A DNA stretch of 64,000 nucleotides, taken from Planctomycetota bacterium. Its GTDB lineage: Bacteria; Planctomycetota; Phycisphaerae; UBA1845. The notes under the pieces are model-generated. The model worked only from the letters and a program-made list of their open reading frames with translations. It was not told the origin of the DNA and ran no database searches. The translations under genes and the position numbers were made by a program. Within the stretch, counting starts at the first letter, position 1. Each line of letters opens with the position of its first letter. Shown one piece after another: positions 25,990 through 35,240 of the stretch. The stretch is from positions 1-64,000 of the forward strand of contig JAJRWX010000108.1 in assembly GCA_024276605.1 (NCBI GenBank), in the 5' to 3' direction.

Positions 25990-27309
25990 TTACGAGATCG
26001 TCGATATAGCCTCATCAAGTACTTTAAGACCAACGTCAAGTTGAGTTTCGTTGATGCACAACGGCGGGCAGAAACGAATACTTGTTTCTCCGCAACCCAG
26101 CAAAATAAGGCCTCGGGCGAACGCTGCGTTGAGGATGCGCTCTCGGACCTCAGCACTTGGCTTACCTGATTTCTTCACGACATCAACTGCGCCCATGAGA
26201 CCGAAACCACGGATGTTGCTGATGAGTTTGCGCTTACTCGCTATGGCTTCCAGGCTGGTTTTCAATCGCTCGCCGAGCTTAGCGGCGTTTTCCATCAAGC
26301 CGTTTTCGATGAGATTTAGCGTGGCGATCGCGGAGGCACAGGCGACGGGATTGCCGCCGTAAGTGCTACCCTGTGCGCCGGGTGGCCAGTCCATGACTTC
26401 TTCTTTAGCGATGATGGCACCGATGGGCATACCGCTCGCAATCCCCTTAGCCATGAGCACGATATCCGGAATCACGTTGAAATGCTCAAACGCGAACCAC
26501 TTGCCGGTTCGGCCTGACCCGGATTGAATTTCGTCGCAGACTAGCAGTATGCCATGCTTGTCACACAGTGCACGAAGTTTTGGAAGGAATTGTGCATCAG
26601 GAATAATATATCCACCTTCACCCTGATACGCTTCCACAAAAATAGCCGCGACTTCATCCGGTTGCATTTTATATTTGAATAGCTGATCTTCGATCGCATC
26701 TACATCGCCGTAGGGGACATGATTGATCATGGGTACTAGTGGGCCGACATATTCTTTTTGTCTGGCTTTAGAGCAGGTTAGCGACAGCGCGCCCATCGTA
26801 CGGCCATGAAATGCGCCGTGGAAGCCGATGATGTGCTTGCGTTTTGTGTGGTGACGTGAGAGTTTTATCGCACTTTCCACCGCTTCTGCACCACTATTGG
26901 TTAAAAATATGCGTTTGTTGCCTTTCCCCGGTACGATCTTGTTGAGCTTTTCCATCAACTCAACCATGGGTTCATAATAAAAGTCGCTACCGCAAATATG
27001 AATGAGTGTGTTGGCTTGTTTAGTGATCGCTTCAACCACTTTGGGATGGCAATGGCCTGTTGAGCAGACCGCAATGCCGGCGGCGAAGTCGAGAAACCGG
27101 TTACCGTCTACATCTTCTACTACAGACCCGCTGGCGCGTTTGACAACGAGTGGAAAATCTCGCGTATTGGAAGGCGAGCAGTGACGATGATCGCGCTCGA
27201 TCATCGATTTGGCTACCGGTCCTGGTAGCTCGGTGATAATCTCCGGGGCTGGACCGATCCAGCCTTCGCCTGTGTTCTGGTTTGCTTCGTTATTTTGAAT
27301 GCCTAGCAC
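25990..27309 (-). CDS. Class III aminotransferase (acetylornithine/4-aminobutyrate type)
   Basis: The 439-residue PLP enzyme has the class III features: FLTNSGAEAVESAIK, GFHGAFHGRTMGAL, CDEIQSGSGRTGKWFAFEHF (Asp binding the PLP ring nitrogen), and MAKGIASGMPIGA, whose Lys forms the Schiff base. Members of this branch convert 4-aminobutyrate, 2-aminoadipate-type or basic amino acids; many are annotated acetylornithine aminotransferase family. Exact substrate cannot be told. The GTG start at 27309 has GGAGG six bases upstream, a strong signal. The gene is convergent with cysE (43 bases between stops). Confidence 0.88.
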   Translation of the reverse strand: MLGIQNNEANQNTGEGWIGPAPEIITELPGPVAKSMIERDHRHCSPSNTRDFPLVVKRASGSVVEDVDGNRFLDFAAGIAVCSTGHCHPKVVEAITKQANTLIHICGSDFYYEPMVELMEKLNKIVPGKGNKRIFLTNSGAEAVESAIKLSRHHTKRKHIIGFHGAFHGRTMGALSLTCSKARQKEYVGPLVPMINHVPYGDVDAIEDQLFKYKMQPDEVAAIFVEAYQGEGGYIIPDAQFLPKLRALCDKHGILLVCDEIQSGSGRTGKWFAFEHFNVIPDIVLMAKGIASGMPIGAIIAKEEVMDWPPGAQGSTYGGNPVACASAIATLNLIENGLMENAAKLGERLKTSLEAIASKRKLISNIRGFGLMGAVDVVKKSGKPSAEVRERILNAAFARGLILLGCGETSIRFCPPLCINETQLDVGLKVLDEAISTIS

Positions 27310-27565
27310 ACGCCACCTCCGTTTTTCGACTGTACACCCATCGCTCTATGGATGCCTACCTGTCATTTGATGATAGATGATTGATCGGCCTAACGTATTG
27401 CACGATCGAGTCTAGCAGCGGGGATTATTATCGTTATCTAGAATCACGCAAGTGGGCGGCTCGCCGAAAGATTATTAAGGCAGCATGATCGTCCTATATC
27501 CTGATCCTATATCGCTTTAGTGCCGCTAAAGGCGGTCTTGCCATGTGGCATGGGTTTATCATGCG

Positions 27566-28342
27566 CTACACTTTGCTATGCGGCGTCTTGGCTGCGGTGG
27601 TTCCATCCGGAAGATCGATCAAATCATAGTCGCCGAAAATATGGGGTGCCTCTCGCTGGAGAATATCTAGTACCTGGGCTGCGACCATGCGAATTTCCGT
27701 CTCCGCGTGTTCGTTGCAGCGTAATTCAATGAAGTGGCGTAACGCGCGGGCATTAGCGGTGACGAAGATTTTTGTCTCCGTAGCGTTAGGCAGGACCGAT
27801 CGCGCAGCCTGTCGAGCCATTTTTCGCCGCAGCGTTCCATCTTCAATATGCGCAAATTTTTCTTTTAATCCATCGACAAGTTCGATATAAGAGGCTTGCG
27901 CTTGGTTGACCGCTTTCTCCCAGATGGCGTGTAGCTTCTCGTCGTTGCCAATGCAATCAGGCTCAACAAAATCGGCAACACTTTCATCAACATAGCGCTG
28001 CGACAGTTGCGAATAGCCAAAGCCGGCACGATGTCGCACAAGTTCGTGCGTAAATGATCGAGATACGCCGGTAATGATAAAATTCCAAACGCCATGCTCT
28101 AACACACTACCATGCCCAACTTCCTTGATATGCCCTAGATAAGCAGCGTTGCCGCCGGGGCGCGGTTTCTTAAAGCTCATGTAGCAGAGTCGTCCGGCAA
28201 TTTCCGGTAGTGCCTGTGCTGCGACATCCGTGTCTGTGGTCCACTGCGCTGCATGATGGTCAGTTAAAAATTCGTTGATCTGCGACTGGTCCAACATTTG
28301 ACGTCCGACCAAATATACCTTGGGGCGACGAACAATTTTCAT
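27566..28342 (-). CDS. thyX: Flavin-dependent thymidylate synthase
   Basis: The 258-residue protein carries the ThyX signature RHRAGFGYSQLSQRY (RHR-x7-S), which binds FAD and dUMP. Further conserved pieces are ELRCNEHAETEIR near the C-terminus and VLEHGVWNF. It methylates dUMP to dTMP using methylene-tetrahydrofolate and NADPH. The ATG at 28342 has AAGGAG ten bases upstream. The gene stands alone, divergent from the phosphodiesterase-type gene. Presence of ThyX suggests the organism does not depend on ThyA, which is not in this window. Confidence 0.95.
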   Translation of the reverse strand: MKIVRRPKVYLVGRQMLDQSQINEFLTDHHAAQWTTDTDVAAQALPEIAGRLCYMSFKKPRPGGNAAYLGHIKEVGHGSVLEHGVWNFIITGVSRSFTHELVRHRAGFGYSQLSQRYVDESVADFVEPDCIGNDEKLHAIWEKAVNQAQASYIELVDGLKEKFAHIEDGTLRRKMARQAARSVLPNATETKIFVTANARALRHFIELRCNEHAETEIRMVAAQVLDILQREAPHIFGDYDLIDLPDGTTAAKTPHSKV

Positions 28343-28614
28343 ATATATCTCACTCCTTCGAATCTCAAGTAAGCGACAATGGTCGCCATCAGGTTTGCTT
28401 AGATTCTATCACCTCTGGCGTCAGTCGCCATGCGCCGGCGATGTGAACACAGGATGTGCTGTTGAGAAATACCTCTGGTTGTGAATTGGTGGAGAGCTGA
28501 GTTGATTGAGTTTGCTTACGAAGATCAGGCTGGATACACTCGCGGTCGGGTATCACACAGGCCGAGAGGCGACGGGCTTTCTTGGTGAATGTGCTAGGTT
28601 CCGACGATGATCCC

Positions 28615-30297
28615 ATGATGCACGCAGACAGTTCGACACCTCGTACGGGTGATTATCCTCGTGGATGCACGGAGAAGGTCATGGTCATTGGCCTGGACGG
28701 TGCGACGTTTGACGTACTGGACCCACTGTTTTCAATGGGCTTAATGCCCCGGCTGGCTTCGTGTATGACGCGGGGCACCTCAGCGGTCCTGCGATCCACA
28801 ACACCGCCTATCACACCCGCAGCCTGGACGACGTTCCTCACGGGCAAACAACCGGGTAGCCACGGCATTATCGACTTTGAACGCTATGACGCCTCCACCA
28901 ATAAGCTACTGCTTAACAGCACGCAATCTACGGCCCACGTGCGCAACCTCTGGCAGATTCTCAGCGATCATGGCTTGAGAGTGGGTAGCGTAAACGTCCC
29001 CATGACTTACCCACCCATGCCGGTCAATGGATTTGTGGTCAGTGGTTTTGAAACGCCCGGCCCGAAGTCGGATTTTGTCTACCCAAAGAGTGTTCGCGAG
29101 GAGATTCTACAGCGCTGGCCCGACCCGACGCTGCGCACCAATTGGCGACGCTCGATGTTCGGCGGTGATCGGTTATTCGCAGATAACGTAGCCTACATGT
29201 CTCGTAGCTTTCACCAAGGTGCGGATATGACCATCTGGCTAGGTGATCGGTTTGGTTGGGATGTGCTGATGGTGGTTTTCAAACTCATTGATAATCTCCA
29301 ACATAAGACCTGGAAATATCTGGACCCGCGCTGGTGTGATCGCCATCCAAAACGTCGTGATATCGCACGAGCGTGTTTCGCCGAAGCGGACAAAGCCGTG
29401 GGGCGACTGCTCGACTATGCGGACGAGCATAAAGCCACCGTTGTCATAGTTTCAGACCACGGGCACGGGAGCTTGGAAGGAAAAATTCAGCCCAATCTCC
29501 TGCTAAAAAAATGGGGTTATCTCAAGTTACATGGTGGCGGTGTACAGGGTGCGACACGTGGTAAAACAGTGTTGGATCGACTGCTTGGTCGGCGTAAAAA
29601 ATTCGTTCGCGTCGATGACATTGCACGTGATTTAGCCGTTGATTTTTCGCAGACCCGCGCTTGCGTCATGCACGCAGGTATGGCTGGGTTTTTGTACGTG
29701 AATCTTAAAGGTCGCCAGCCTACCGGGATTGTAGACCCGGCTGATTACGAAGCGCTGCGGGATGAATTGATCGAGCGGTTGACCGGGGAGGATTGTAACG
29801 CGATCGATCCCAACGGGCGGACAATCTCCCCGTTTACGCAGGTCAACAAGCCGGAACAACTTTGGAACTGTAGCCGGGACAAGCAACCCTGGCTGCCGGA
29901 CCTGATCCTTACGCCGCATGACGGTTTAGCGGTCGTTAGAAAAATTCGCGGGTCAAAAGCGATCAATTGGCTACCGTTTAGGAAGATAGAAGGCACGCAC
30001 CGCAAGGAAGGCATTTTCATGGCCTGCGGTCCGGGTGTGAACAATGCACCACGATTCACGACGCATATCGTAAACTGTGCACCAACGATATTAGCCTTGC
30101 TTGGTCTGCCATTGCCCGACGATATGGAAGGTCAAGTCATGTTGGACATGTTCGCCACACCGCCCACTATTTTGAAAGAGCGTAGCAAAAAAGCTGAGCC
30201 TACAGTGGCAACCGAACATCGAGATAGTGATGTATTCTCCGATGAAGATATGCGGCGCGTTACGGAGCGACTGGCTGACCTGGGTTATCTTGAGTAG
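28615..30297 (+). CDS. Alkaline-phosphatase-superfamily phosphodiesterase (type I PDE/nucleotide pyrophosphatase-like)
   Basis: The protein (560 residues from the ATG at 28615) has VMVIGLDGATFDVLD (first metal ligands), the nucleophile region TPPITPAAWTTFLTGKQPG with Thr as probable nucleophile, GSHGIIDF, and VVIVSDHGHGSLEG for the second metal site. The end, EDMRRVTERLADLGYLE, is typical of this group. Enzymes of the family cleave phosphodiester or pyrophosphate bonds or transfer phospho-groups. No signal peptide is seen, so it is probably cytoplasmic. An upstream TTG at 28582 is possible. Its 3' end overlaps the convergent VKOR-DsbA gene by 38 bases. Confidence 0.82.
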   Translation: MMHADSSTPRTGDYPRGCTEKVMVIGLDGATFDVLDPLFSMGLMPRLASCMTRGTSAVLRSTTPPITPAAWTTFLTGKQPGSHGIIDFERYDASTNKLLLNSTQSTAHVRNLWQILSDHGLRVGSVNVPMTYPPMPVNGFVVSGFETPGPKSDFVYPKSVREEILQRWPDPTLRTNWRRSMFGGDRLFADNVAYMSRSFHQGADMTIWLGDRFGWDVLMVVFKLIDNLQHKTWKYLDPRWCDRHPKRRDIARACFAEADKAVGRLLDYADEHKATVVIVSDHGHGSLEGKIQPNLLLKKWGYLKLHGGGVQGATRGKTVLDRLLGRRKKFVRVDDIARDLAVDFSQTRACVMHAGMAGFLYVNLKGRQPTGIVDPADYEALRDELIERLTGEDCNAIDPNGRTISPFTQVNKPEQLWNCSRDKQPWLPDLILTPHDGLAVVRKIRGSKAINWLPFRKIEGTHRKEGIFMACGPGVNNAPRFTTHIVNCAPTILALLGLPLPDDMEGQVMLDMFATPPTILKERSKKAEPTVATEHRDSDVFSDEDMRRVTERLADLGYLE

Positions 30298-31636
30298 CAG
30301 CTTTCTTGAGCTTGGTCGATGCCGGTCGCTGCTTGCCTATTTGTTTCCAGTAGTGTTCTGCCAGTGAATCCCAGAATTTTATAGCTGATACAGCCACGCG
30401 ATCCACGCGGCGACCGGTGACGAAAATGGTCGGCGTGCCTGTAACATCGGCGGCAACAGCGTCGATCATGTCTTGCGATATGAATGCCTGCGCCTCTTTT
30501 GACGCGAAGGCGGTTTGCATGGCGGCTGCATCGAGTCCGGTGGCCCCGGCAAGCATGTCGACGGTCATCTTGCCAGCCTTGAGGGTCTTTTGGTTCTTGT
30601 AGAGCATGTCGTGGGCAGACCAAAAACCATCGTTACCTCCGACGCGCCGTGCCGCTTCAGCAAGGAGCGCACCTTCACATGCGTGTCGATGGAAAGGTTT
30701 CTTTATGCGTTCGTTACAGGATTGGTCGAGCGGATAATGTTTGAAAACAATAGCCAAATTGCCCGCGAATAGCGGCTGCACTTGTTTCTCCATAAACGTC
30801 GCTATCCTTCGGCATGCTGGACATTCAAAATCAGAAAACATAACTACTGGGACTAAAATTTTGGGGTTGTTATGATGTTCTCTCACGGGATGGTCGTCGG
30901 TAACGCGGATGGCCGTCACAGGAGTTTTTTTCCAGTTCCTATACATACGCAGGCCGTCGTTCATCATTTCCTTAACATAACGATCATAAAATTGAGCCTG
31001 CTTTTGCCAATTGGATTTTTCGACCAGTTGTTTTTCACCAAACACAGCTAGACACATGGCCAAGATTGTGATCGTGACTTGTCTGGCTGAAGGATGACGT
31101 TGATTCTGGATCGGTAGATTGGCATGGTTGTCCCGCGCTACGATCTTGTGTTTGCGTGGCCAAAGTATGAGTAGGAAGATGGCCAGGAACAGGTTTAATA
31201 CGTGCGTGACTAAACACCACGAACACCATTGATCCAGTTTGGTAAACATGATCCACATAAAGTAGGCGGAACCTGCCAGCCCAAATCCGACGAGCAATAG
31301 TGGTAGCGTGTGTAACCAGCGTTTGGGGCGTGAAGGTTTTCCTACGCCTATGAGCCAAACGGAAAGCACGGAGTAATACACCAAGCCAAGGAGTGCAACG
31401 GGCACGCCACCCTTATCTTTGTTTTCTCCCACGCGTGGCGGCCAATAGCTCCAGGGGCTATCCAGAACGGCGGCGCAATCCGCAGCGCCCTTTTCCTCGG
31501 ACGCGGCGCAGCCCATATCGAACAGTCCTATCGCAAACGAGCCGGTGAGATGTTTTTGCAGTAGGTTGTAGCTAATGACCAAGGCCGACAATGCGAGCAC
31601 AACGGATGCCCATTCGATGATGTTTGATTTCTTCAT
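30260..31636 (-). CDS. VKOR-DsbA fusion (disulfide bond formation enzyme)
   Basis: The 458-residue protein joins an integral membrane vitamin K epoxide reductase-like domain to a DsbA-like thioredoxin domain. The VKOR part (about 1-165, four or five membrane helices) has the loop cysteines C43 and C54 and the active-site pair C138-x-x-C141 (WCSWC). A further helix (about 186-200) leads to the periplasmic thioredoxin domain with CPAC at 272-275 and the cis-Pro element TGTPTIFV. The protein can oxidise exported proteins and pass electrons to quinone in one chain, replacing DsbA plus DsbB. The ATG has GGAGAGAG just upstream. The 3' end overlaps the facing phosphodiesterase gene. Confidence 0.92.
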   Translation of the reverse strand: MKKSNIIEWASVVLALSALVISYNLLQKHLTGSFAIGLFDMGCAASEEKGAADCAAVLDSPWSYWPPRVGENKDKGGVPVALLGLVYYSVLSVWLIGVGKPSRPKRWLHTLPLLLVGFGLAGSAYFMWIMFTKLDQWCSWCLVTHVLNLFLAIFLLILWPRKHKIVARDNHANLPIQNQRHPSARQVTITILAMCLAVFGEKQLVEKSNWQKQAQFYDRYVKEMMNDGLRMYRNWKKTPVTAIRVTDDHPVREHHNNPKILVPVVMFSDFECPACRRIATFMEKQVQPLFAGNLAIVFKHYPLDQSCNERIKKPFHRHACEGALLAEAARRVGGNDGFWSAHDMLYKNQKTLKAGKMTVDMLAGATGLDAAAMQTAFASKEAQAFISQDMIDAVAADVTGTPTIFVTGRRVDRVAVSAIKFWDSLAEHYWKQIGKQRPASTKLKKAATQDNPGQPVAP

Positions 31637-32058
31637 CTCTCTCCGGATGGCCGTAGCCGTTGGGTTCTAAAACATTGCTGACACCGATGACGTTAACGTC
31701 TGATTTAACACTACATCGCAAAATTCATGTAGCGAAAGCTTCCTGCCTGCACGCGCTGCAATGTCGATGCAGGCAAGATGCCTGCGTTACGAGTTCACGC
31801 GACTTCGCGTTGTTAAGTATAACTATAGCATTCAATAGCGATTCGCAACACTTCAGACGCGTCACAGTCGAATACTGCCACTGTGAGGTAACAGTTCCAG
31901 ATCAAGCTTTATTTAACTGTGGCGTTCCGCAGCATGCTATTCCCGGGCTTTATCCATACTTCCACATTGCAGTTGACTGTTAGCCGCTCTAGCGTGTTTT
32001 TCCATGCTCACTTGGGTTTACTTGTCAATTGCAGGATGATTCCATATCCTGTTAATTG
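31637..32058. other. Intergenic region with GCAGGCA hairpin
   Basis: About 420 bases separate the VKOR-DsbA start from panB. The only clear structure is at 31744-31785: TGCCTGCA, then GCAGGCA-AGA-TGCCTGC, a perfect seven-base-pair hairpin (31769-31785) plus a third copy of the arm. It looks like a small intergenic palindromic repeat. No gene or consensus promoter was recognised in the rest. Confidence 0.5.
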
Positions 32059-32910
32059 ATGAGTGATCGCACTAAGACGACAATCCGCACACTTCGTTCA
32101 TGGAAGCGGGACAAGCGCAAGATATCCATGCTTACGTGTTATGATTTCGCCACCGCCCGTATCCTCAATGAAGCGGAAATAGATTGCATACTCGTAGGCG
32201 ATACCTACGGTGAAGTTTGCTTAGGATATGAAACGACGCAACGGGTGAAGGTGGATCATCTAGTTACCATTACAGAAGCGGTGCGCCGTGGTGCGCCACA
32301 TGCGTACTTGATCGGCGATATGCCTTATTTAAGTTATCAAATTTCTCCCGAAGAAGCGATTCGTAACGCCGGAAAATTTATTGCGGATGCTGGTTGTGAT
32401 TGTGTCAAGGTGGAAGTCGATCGTCGTTTGGCGGGTACGGTAGAGCGCATGGCTGCGGCGACCATTCCCGTCATGGCCCACCTGGGTTTGAAGCCTCAAT
32501 CGATTCAAACGGCGGGTGGATATCGTATCCAAGGAAAAAATGCAGAAGATGCGAAACAGCTAATCGAGGATGCGAAGATCATGGAGGACGCCGGTGCGGT
32601 TGCTTTGCTTCTGGAAGCCGTACCCACGGAAGTGGCGGAATTGATCTCGCAGCGTACGGAACTTCCGGTCATTGGCATATGCGCCGGCCCAAGATGTGAC
32701 GGGCAAGTCTTGGTCTTCCACGATATGGTGGGGTATGGCGGCGGACACCCCCCACGATCAGCCAAGCAATATGCCCAGATTTATGAGCCATTGTTAGCGG
32801 CTTTTCGAAGTTTTTCTTCTGAGGTGCGAGACGGTGCTTTTCCTGCGATAGATACCAGCCCGCAAATGCCCGCAGATCAGAAGAAAATTTTACAAAAATT
32901 ATTTTCGTAA
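32059..32910 (+). CDS. panB: 3-methyl-2-oxobutanoate hydroxymethyltransferase
   Basis: The 283-residue protein matches PanB (usual length 260-280). Conserved parts are ISMLTCYDFATARI, CILVGDTYGEVCLGYETT (metal-binding Asp in VGD), VRRGAPHAYLIGDMPYLSY (second metal Asp), DCVKVE (active-site Lys) and PVMAHLGLKPQS. It adds a hydroxymethyl group from methylene-tetrahydrofolate to alpha-ketoisovalerate, the first committed step of pantothenate and CoA synthesis. The ATG at 32059 was chosen; an in-frame TTG sits just before it. The other pan genes are not nearby. Confidence 0.95.
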   Translation: MSDRTKTTIRTLRSWKRDKRKISMLTCYDFATARILNEAEIDCILVGDTYGEVCLGYETTQRVKVDHLVTITEAVRRGAPHAYLIGDMPYLSYQISPEEAIRNAGKFIADAGCDCVKVEVDRRLAGTVERMAAATIPVMAHLGLKPQSIQTAGGYRIQGKNAEDAKQLIEDAKIMEDAGAVALLLEAVPTEVAELISQRTELPVIGICAGPRCDGQVLVFHDMVGYGGGHPPRSAKQYAQIYEPLLAAFRSFSSEVRDGAFPAIDTSPQMPADQKKILQKLFS

Positions 32911-33042
32911 AGCACAACCCTAAATCATGGATAGCGTATCTTTTCAATTTTTTTTAGATAGGCACGCATTGAGGTGTGAGTATGGCTTGACAATCATCAC
33001 CTCGCAAGTAATTTGATTGTCAAAGCTAAAGGATTGCCTAAT

Positions 33043-33441
33043 ATGCTTGTGCAAATGAAGCTGGCACGCATCGTCATCGTCGATACGGACGAGGATAAGA
33101 TGTCGATGATAGTTTTGCAGGAAGCTGATGGTAAGCGCGCTTTTCCCATACTCATCGGTGTGAATGAGGCTTATGCGATTGATCGACGTTTACGCGGCGA
33201 GATTCCTATACGCCCGTTGACCCACGATCTTCTCGATCGAATCATTGACCAACTGGAATGTCAACTTGAACGAATTGTTATCCATGAGTTGCGTGATTCC
33301 ACCTTTTATGCGAAGCTCGTCTTGCGACGGGATGGTGATTTGATCGAGGTCGATTCCAGACCGTCAGATGCAATTGCTGTTGGTGCGGGGAGTGACGCGC
33401 CTATATTCGTGGACGAGTCCATCCTTCAGGATGTTTGTTAG
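33043..33441 (+). CDS. Bifunctional nuclease (BFN, DUF151) domain protein
   Basis: The 132-residue protein is a single BFN/DUF151 domain: MSMIVLQEADGKRAFPILIG, the acidic EAYAI, then RPLTHDLLDRIIDQLE, ELRDSTFYAKLVL and DSRPSDAIAVG. These motifs are near-universal in the family, which is found in many bacteria and in plants, where a member was described as a nuclease with both RNase and DNase activity. The bacterial role is not settled. The ATG at 33043 has AAAGGA upstream and gives the usual N-terminus (MLVQMKLARIVIV). The GHMP-kinase-like gene follows after 38 bases and may be co-transcribed. Confidence 0.9.
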   Translation: MLVQMKLARIVIVDTDEDKMSMIVLQEADGKRAFPILIGVNEAYAIDRRLRGEIPIRPLTHDLLDRIIDQLECQLERIVIHELRDSTFYAKLVLRRDGDLIEVDSRPSDAIAVGAGSDAPIFVDESILQDVC

Positions 33442-33479
33442 CAAAACCGTATTGATTGTAGGGAGCGAGTGAAACAAGC

Positions 33480-34946
33480 ATGGCACTGGACGCGAAGGCT
33501 GCTGTTGTCACATCGTCGACCCCTTCGGTTGGTACGTCTCACCGTACCAGGCCGGTGGAGACGGATTGGACAGCCTCAAAGCTGGCTACGGAAGTCTTGC
33601 GACCACTCGACGGAGCCAAGCCTAGATACATCACCCAGGCTCCGCTGCCGCTCGATGTGCTTGGTGGTATGGGACAATATGTGGGCGCGTTGGTTCTTTC
33701 GTTAACCTTGGCGGATCATGTTTGCGTCGCGGTTCAACCAAGCGAGAACAATTCTCTTTCGATTTGTCATGTCGGTCATACAGACGACCATGAGGTTGGG
33801 GTCGTGCATGTGGCGTTAGACCGTCTAGTCGCTGGCGCCGGCGTGATCGAAGCAGAGGCTATAGCTATCCTGGCGTCTGAGATTCAAGACGACACTGTCA
33901 TTGGCGTTGTGGGGATACTCGTAGAATGTATACGGCATGGCTTGCTACCGGTCACAGCCTTGTCGACGACTATAAGTTTTGGTCTTACGCACAGTTCTAT
34001 TGACGATGTTGATTTTCAGGTTGCCCTGATGTCAGGCGTTGTGGTGTCTATCGCAAAGGTGTTAAATGTAACGGTGGACGCGATTTCATGTCACACCGCC
34101 TTCCAGGCAGTTCAATCGACATGGATGCGTCGGGCGATCGGCTTGGAAGGGATTGGTGCTATCCTCCATGGCGAAGCTCATGCGTTGTCACAGGTACGTT
34201 GTGACCCCTATACGTGCATGGGGATGTTACCTCTACCCGACGACATCGCTATAGTTGGTATTGATACCGGTGTTAGGCATAGCCATGCTTGTGAAAAATA
34301 TACTAAAGCACGCGTTGCTTCGCAGATGGGGCGCGAAATCGTTAACCGCATTATCGAGCATGACGAATTGACGGATTTGCATTGGGATGGACTGCTTTCC
34401 CGGCTGACCGTCAATGATTACATCGATCGGTTCCGCGATCGGTTGCCGGCACAAATCAAAGGCAGTGATTATATATCGCACTTTGGTTCGATCGACGATC
34501 CGTTGGCTGTCATTGAGCCATCTGTTATGTACAAGGTTCGATCGCGCACTGAGCACCATATTTACGAACAAGCCCGTGCCGTCCAATTTGTCGAAGCCCT
34601 CGCCCGTGCGGTACGCACGAGGAAAACATCCCCACTCGTTGAAGTGGGTGACCTGATGTATGCCTCACATTGGAGTTATGGTCAGCGAAGCGGGCTTGGA
34701 GCCATTGAGACCGACTTGCTTGTCAATATCCTGCGTCAGTACGGCAGCGATTGCGAAATATATGGTGCCAAAATCAGTGGTCGAGGTTGTGGTGGTATTG
34801 TCGTGGTGTTGATGCGCCAGACCGACCAGGCGCGAGCTGCGCTTGACTCAGCCATGGCGGATTATCACCAACAAACTTCTCTATCTCCCACCCTGCTTTG
34901 CGGTTCCTTGCCCGGATTGATAGTATCCGGTGCTTGTAGCGCATAA
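33480..34946 (+). CDS. GHMP-kinase-like protein related to arabinokinase/galactokinase, degenerate phosphate loop
   Basis: The 488-residue protein resembles the kinase domain of L-arabinokinase and related sugar kinases. The N-terminal motif LDVLGGMGQYVGALVL corresponds to the sugar-binding DVMGGIADYSGS pattern, and the C-terminal AKISGRGCGGIVVVL to the GHMP motif 3 (normally GGGxGGTV). The phosphate-binding motif 2, usually PxGxGLSSSAA, reads ALSTTISFGLTHSSIDD here and lacks the usual glycine/serine run. It may be an inactive or altered kinase. The ATG is preceded by GGGAG. It follows the BFN gene closely. Substrate unknown. Confidence 0.7.
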   Translation: MALDAKAAVVTSSTPSVGTSHRTRPVETDWTASKLATEVLRPLDGAKPRYITQAPLPLDVLGGMGQYVGALVLSLTLADHVCVAVQPSENNSLSICHVGHTDDHEVGVVHVALDRLVAGAGVIEAEAIAILASEIQDDTVIGVVGILVECIRHGLLPVTALSTTISFGLTHSSIDDVDFQVALMSGVVVSIAKVLNVTVDAISCHTAFQAVQSTWMRRAIGLEGIGAILHGEAHALSQVRCDPYTCMGMLPLPDDIAIVGIDTGVRHSHACEKYTKARVASQMGREIVNRIIEHDELTDLHWDGLLSRLTVNDYIDRFRDRLPAQIKGSDYISHFGSIDDPLAVIEPSVMYKVRSRTEHHIYEQARAVQFVEALARAVRTRKTSPLVEVGDLMYASHWSYGQRSGLGAIETDLLVNILRQYGSDCEIYGAKISGRGCGGIVVVLMRQTDQARAALDSAMADYHQQTSLSPTLLCGSLPGLIVSGACSA

Positions 34947-35109
34947 CCAAATCTTTTACAGCGTTTTCCTCATGTCGTGACGTTTGAGTTACGCCCTACT
35001 ATGATCCCTTATAAACGCTTTATTAGCTTCGGGAGTAGATTGACGTCGGGGTTTGTAGACGATTCAACGATATGATTGGATGGAGAATGCACTATTTTTT
35101 CATGATGGT

Positions 35110-35138
35110 TTGATTGCCCAGCCGGGTCTGACTAGAAT
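35110..35138 (+). promoter_or_regulatory. Putative sigma70-type promoter of the pilT-like gene
   Basis: TTGATT (35110-35115) and TAGAAT (35133-35138) are separated by exactly 17 bases and lie about 100 bases upstream of the PilT-type start codon. The match to the vegetative promoter consensus is four of six and five of six. It is a visual match only. Confidence 0.35.
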
Positions 35139-35240
35139 CTGCAACAGGGGGGTAAATGAGATCGCCAGGGTCTAAGTCTATCGATTTATGCCATGACGTA
35201 ATGGTTGGTCGGCATACAAACATACCGGAGGAGTTTACAC

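Noticed and set aside
31660-31983. Protein of 107 residues upstream of panB
   Set aside because: Composition is random-looking with many Cys and His, it contains the GCAGGCA hairpin repeat, and it has no ribosome binding site or family pattern.
33469-33705. Alternative frame overlapping the start of the GHMP-like gene
   Set aside because: It is Arg/Trp-rich and lies inside the frame with family motifs; it is a shadow of the real gene.
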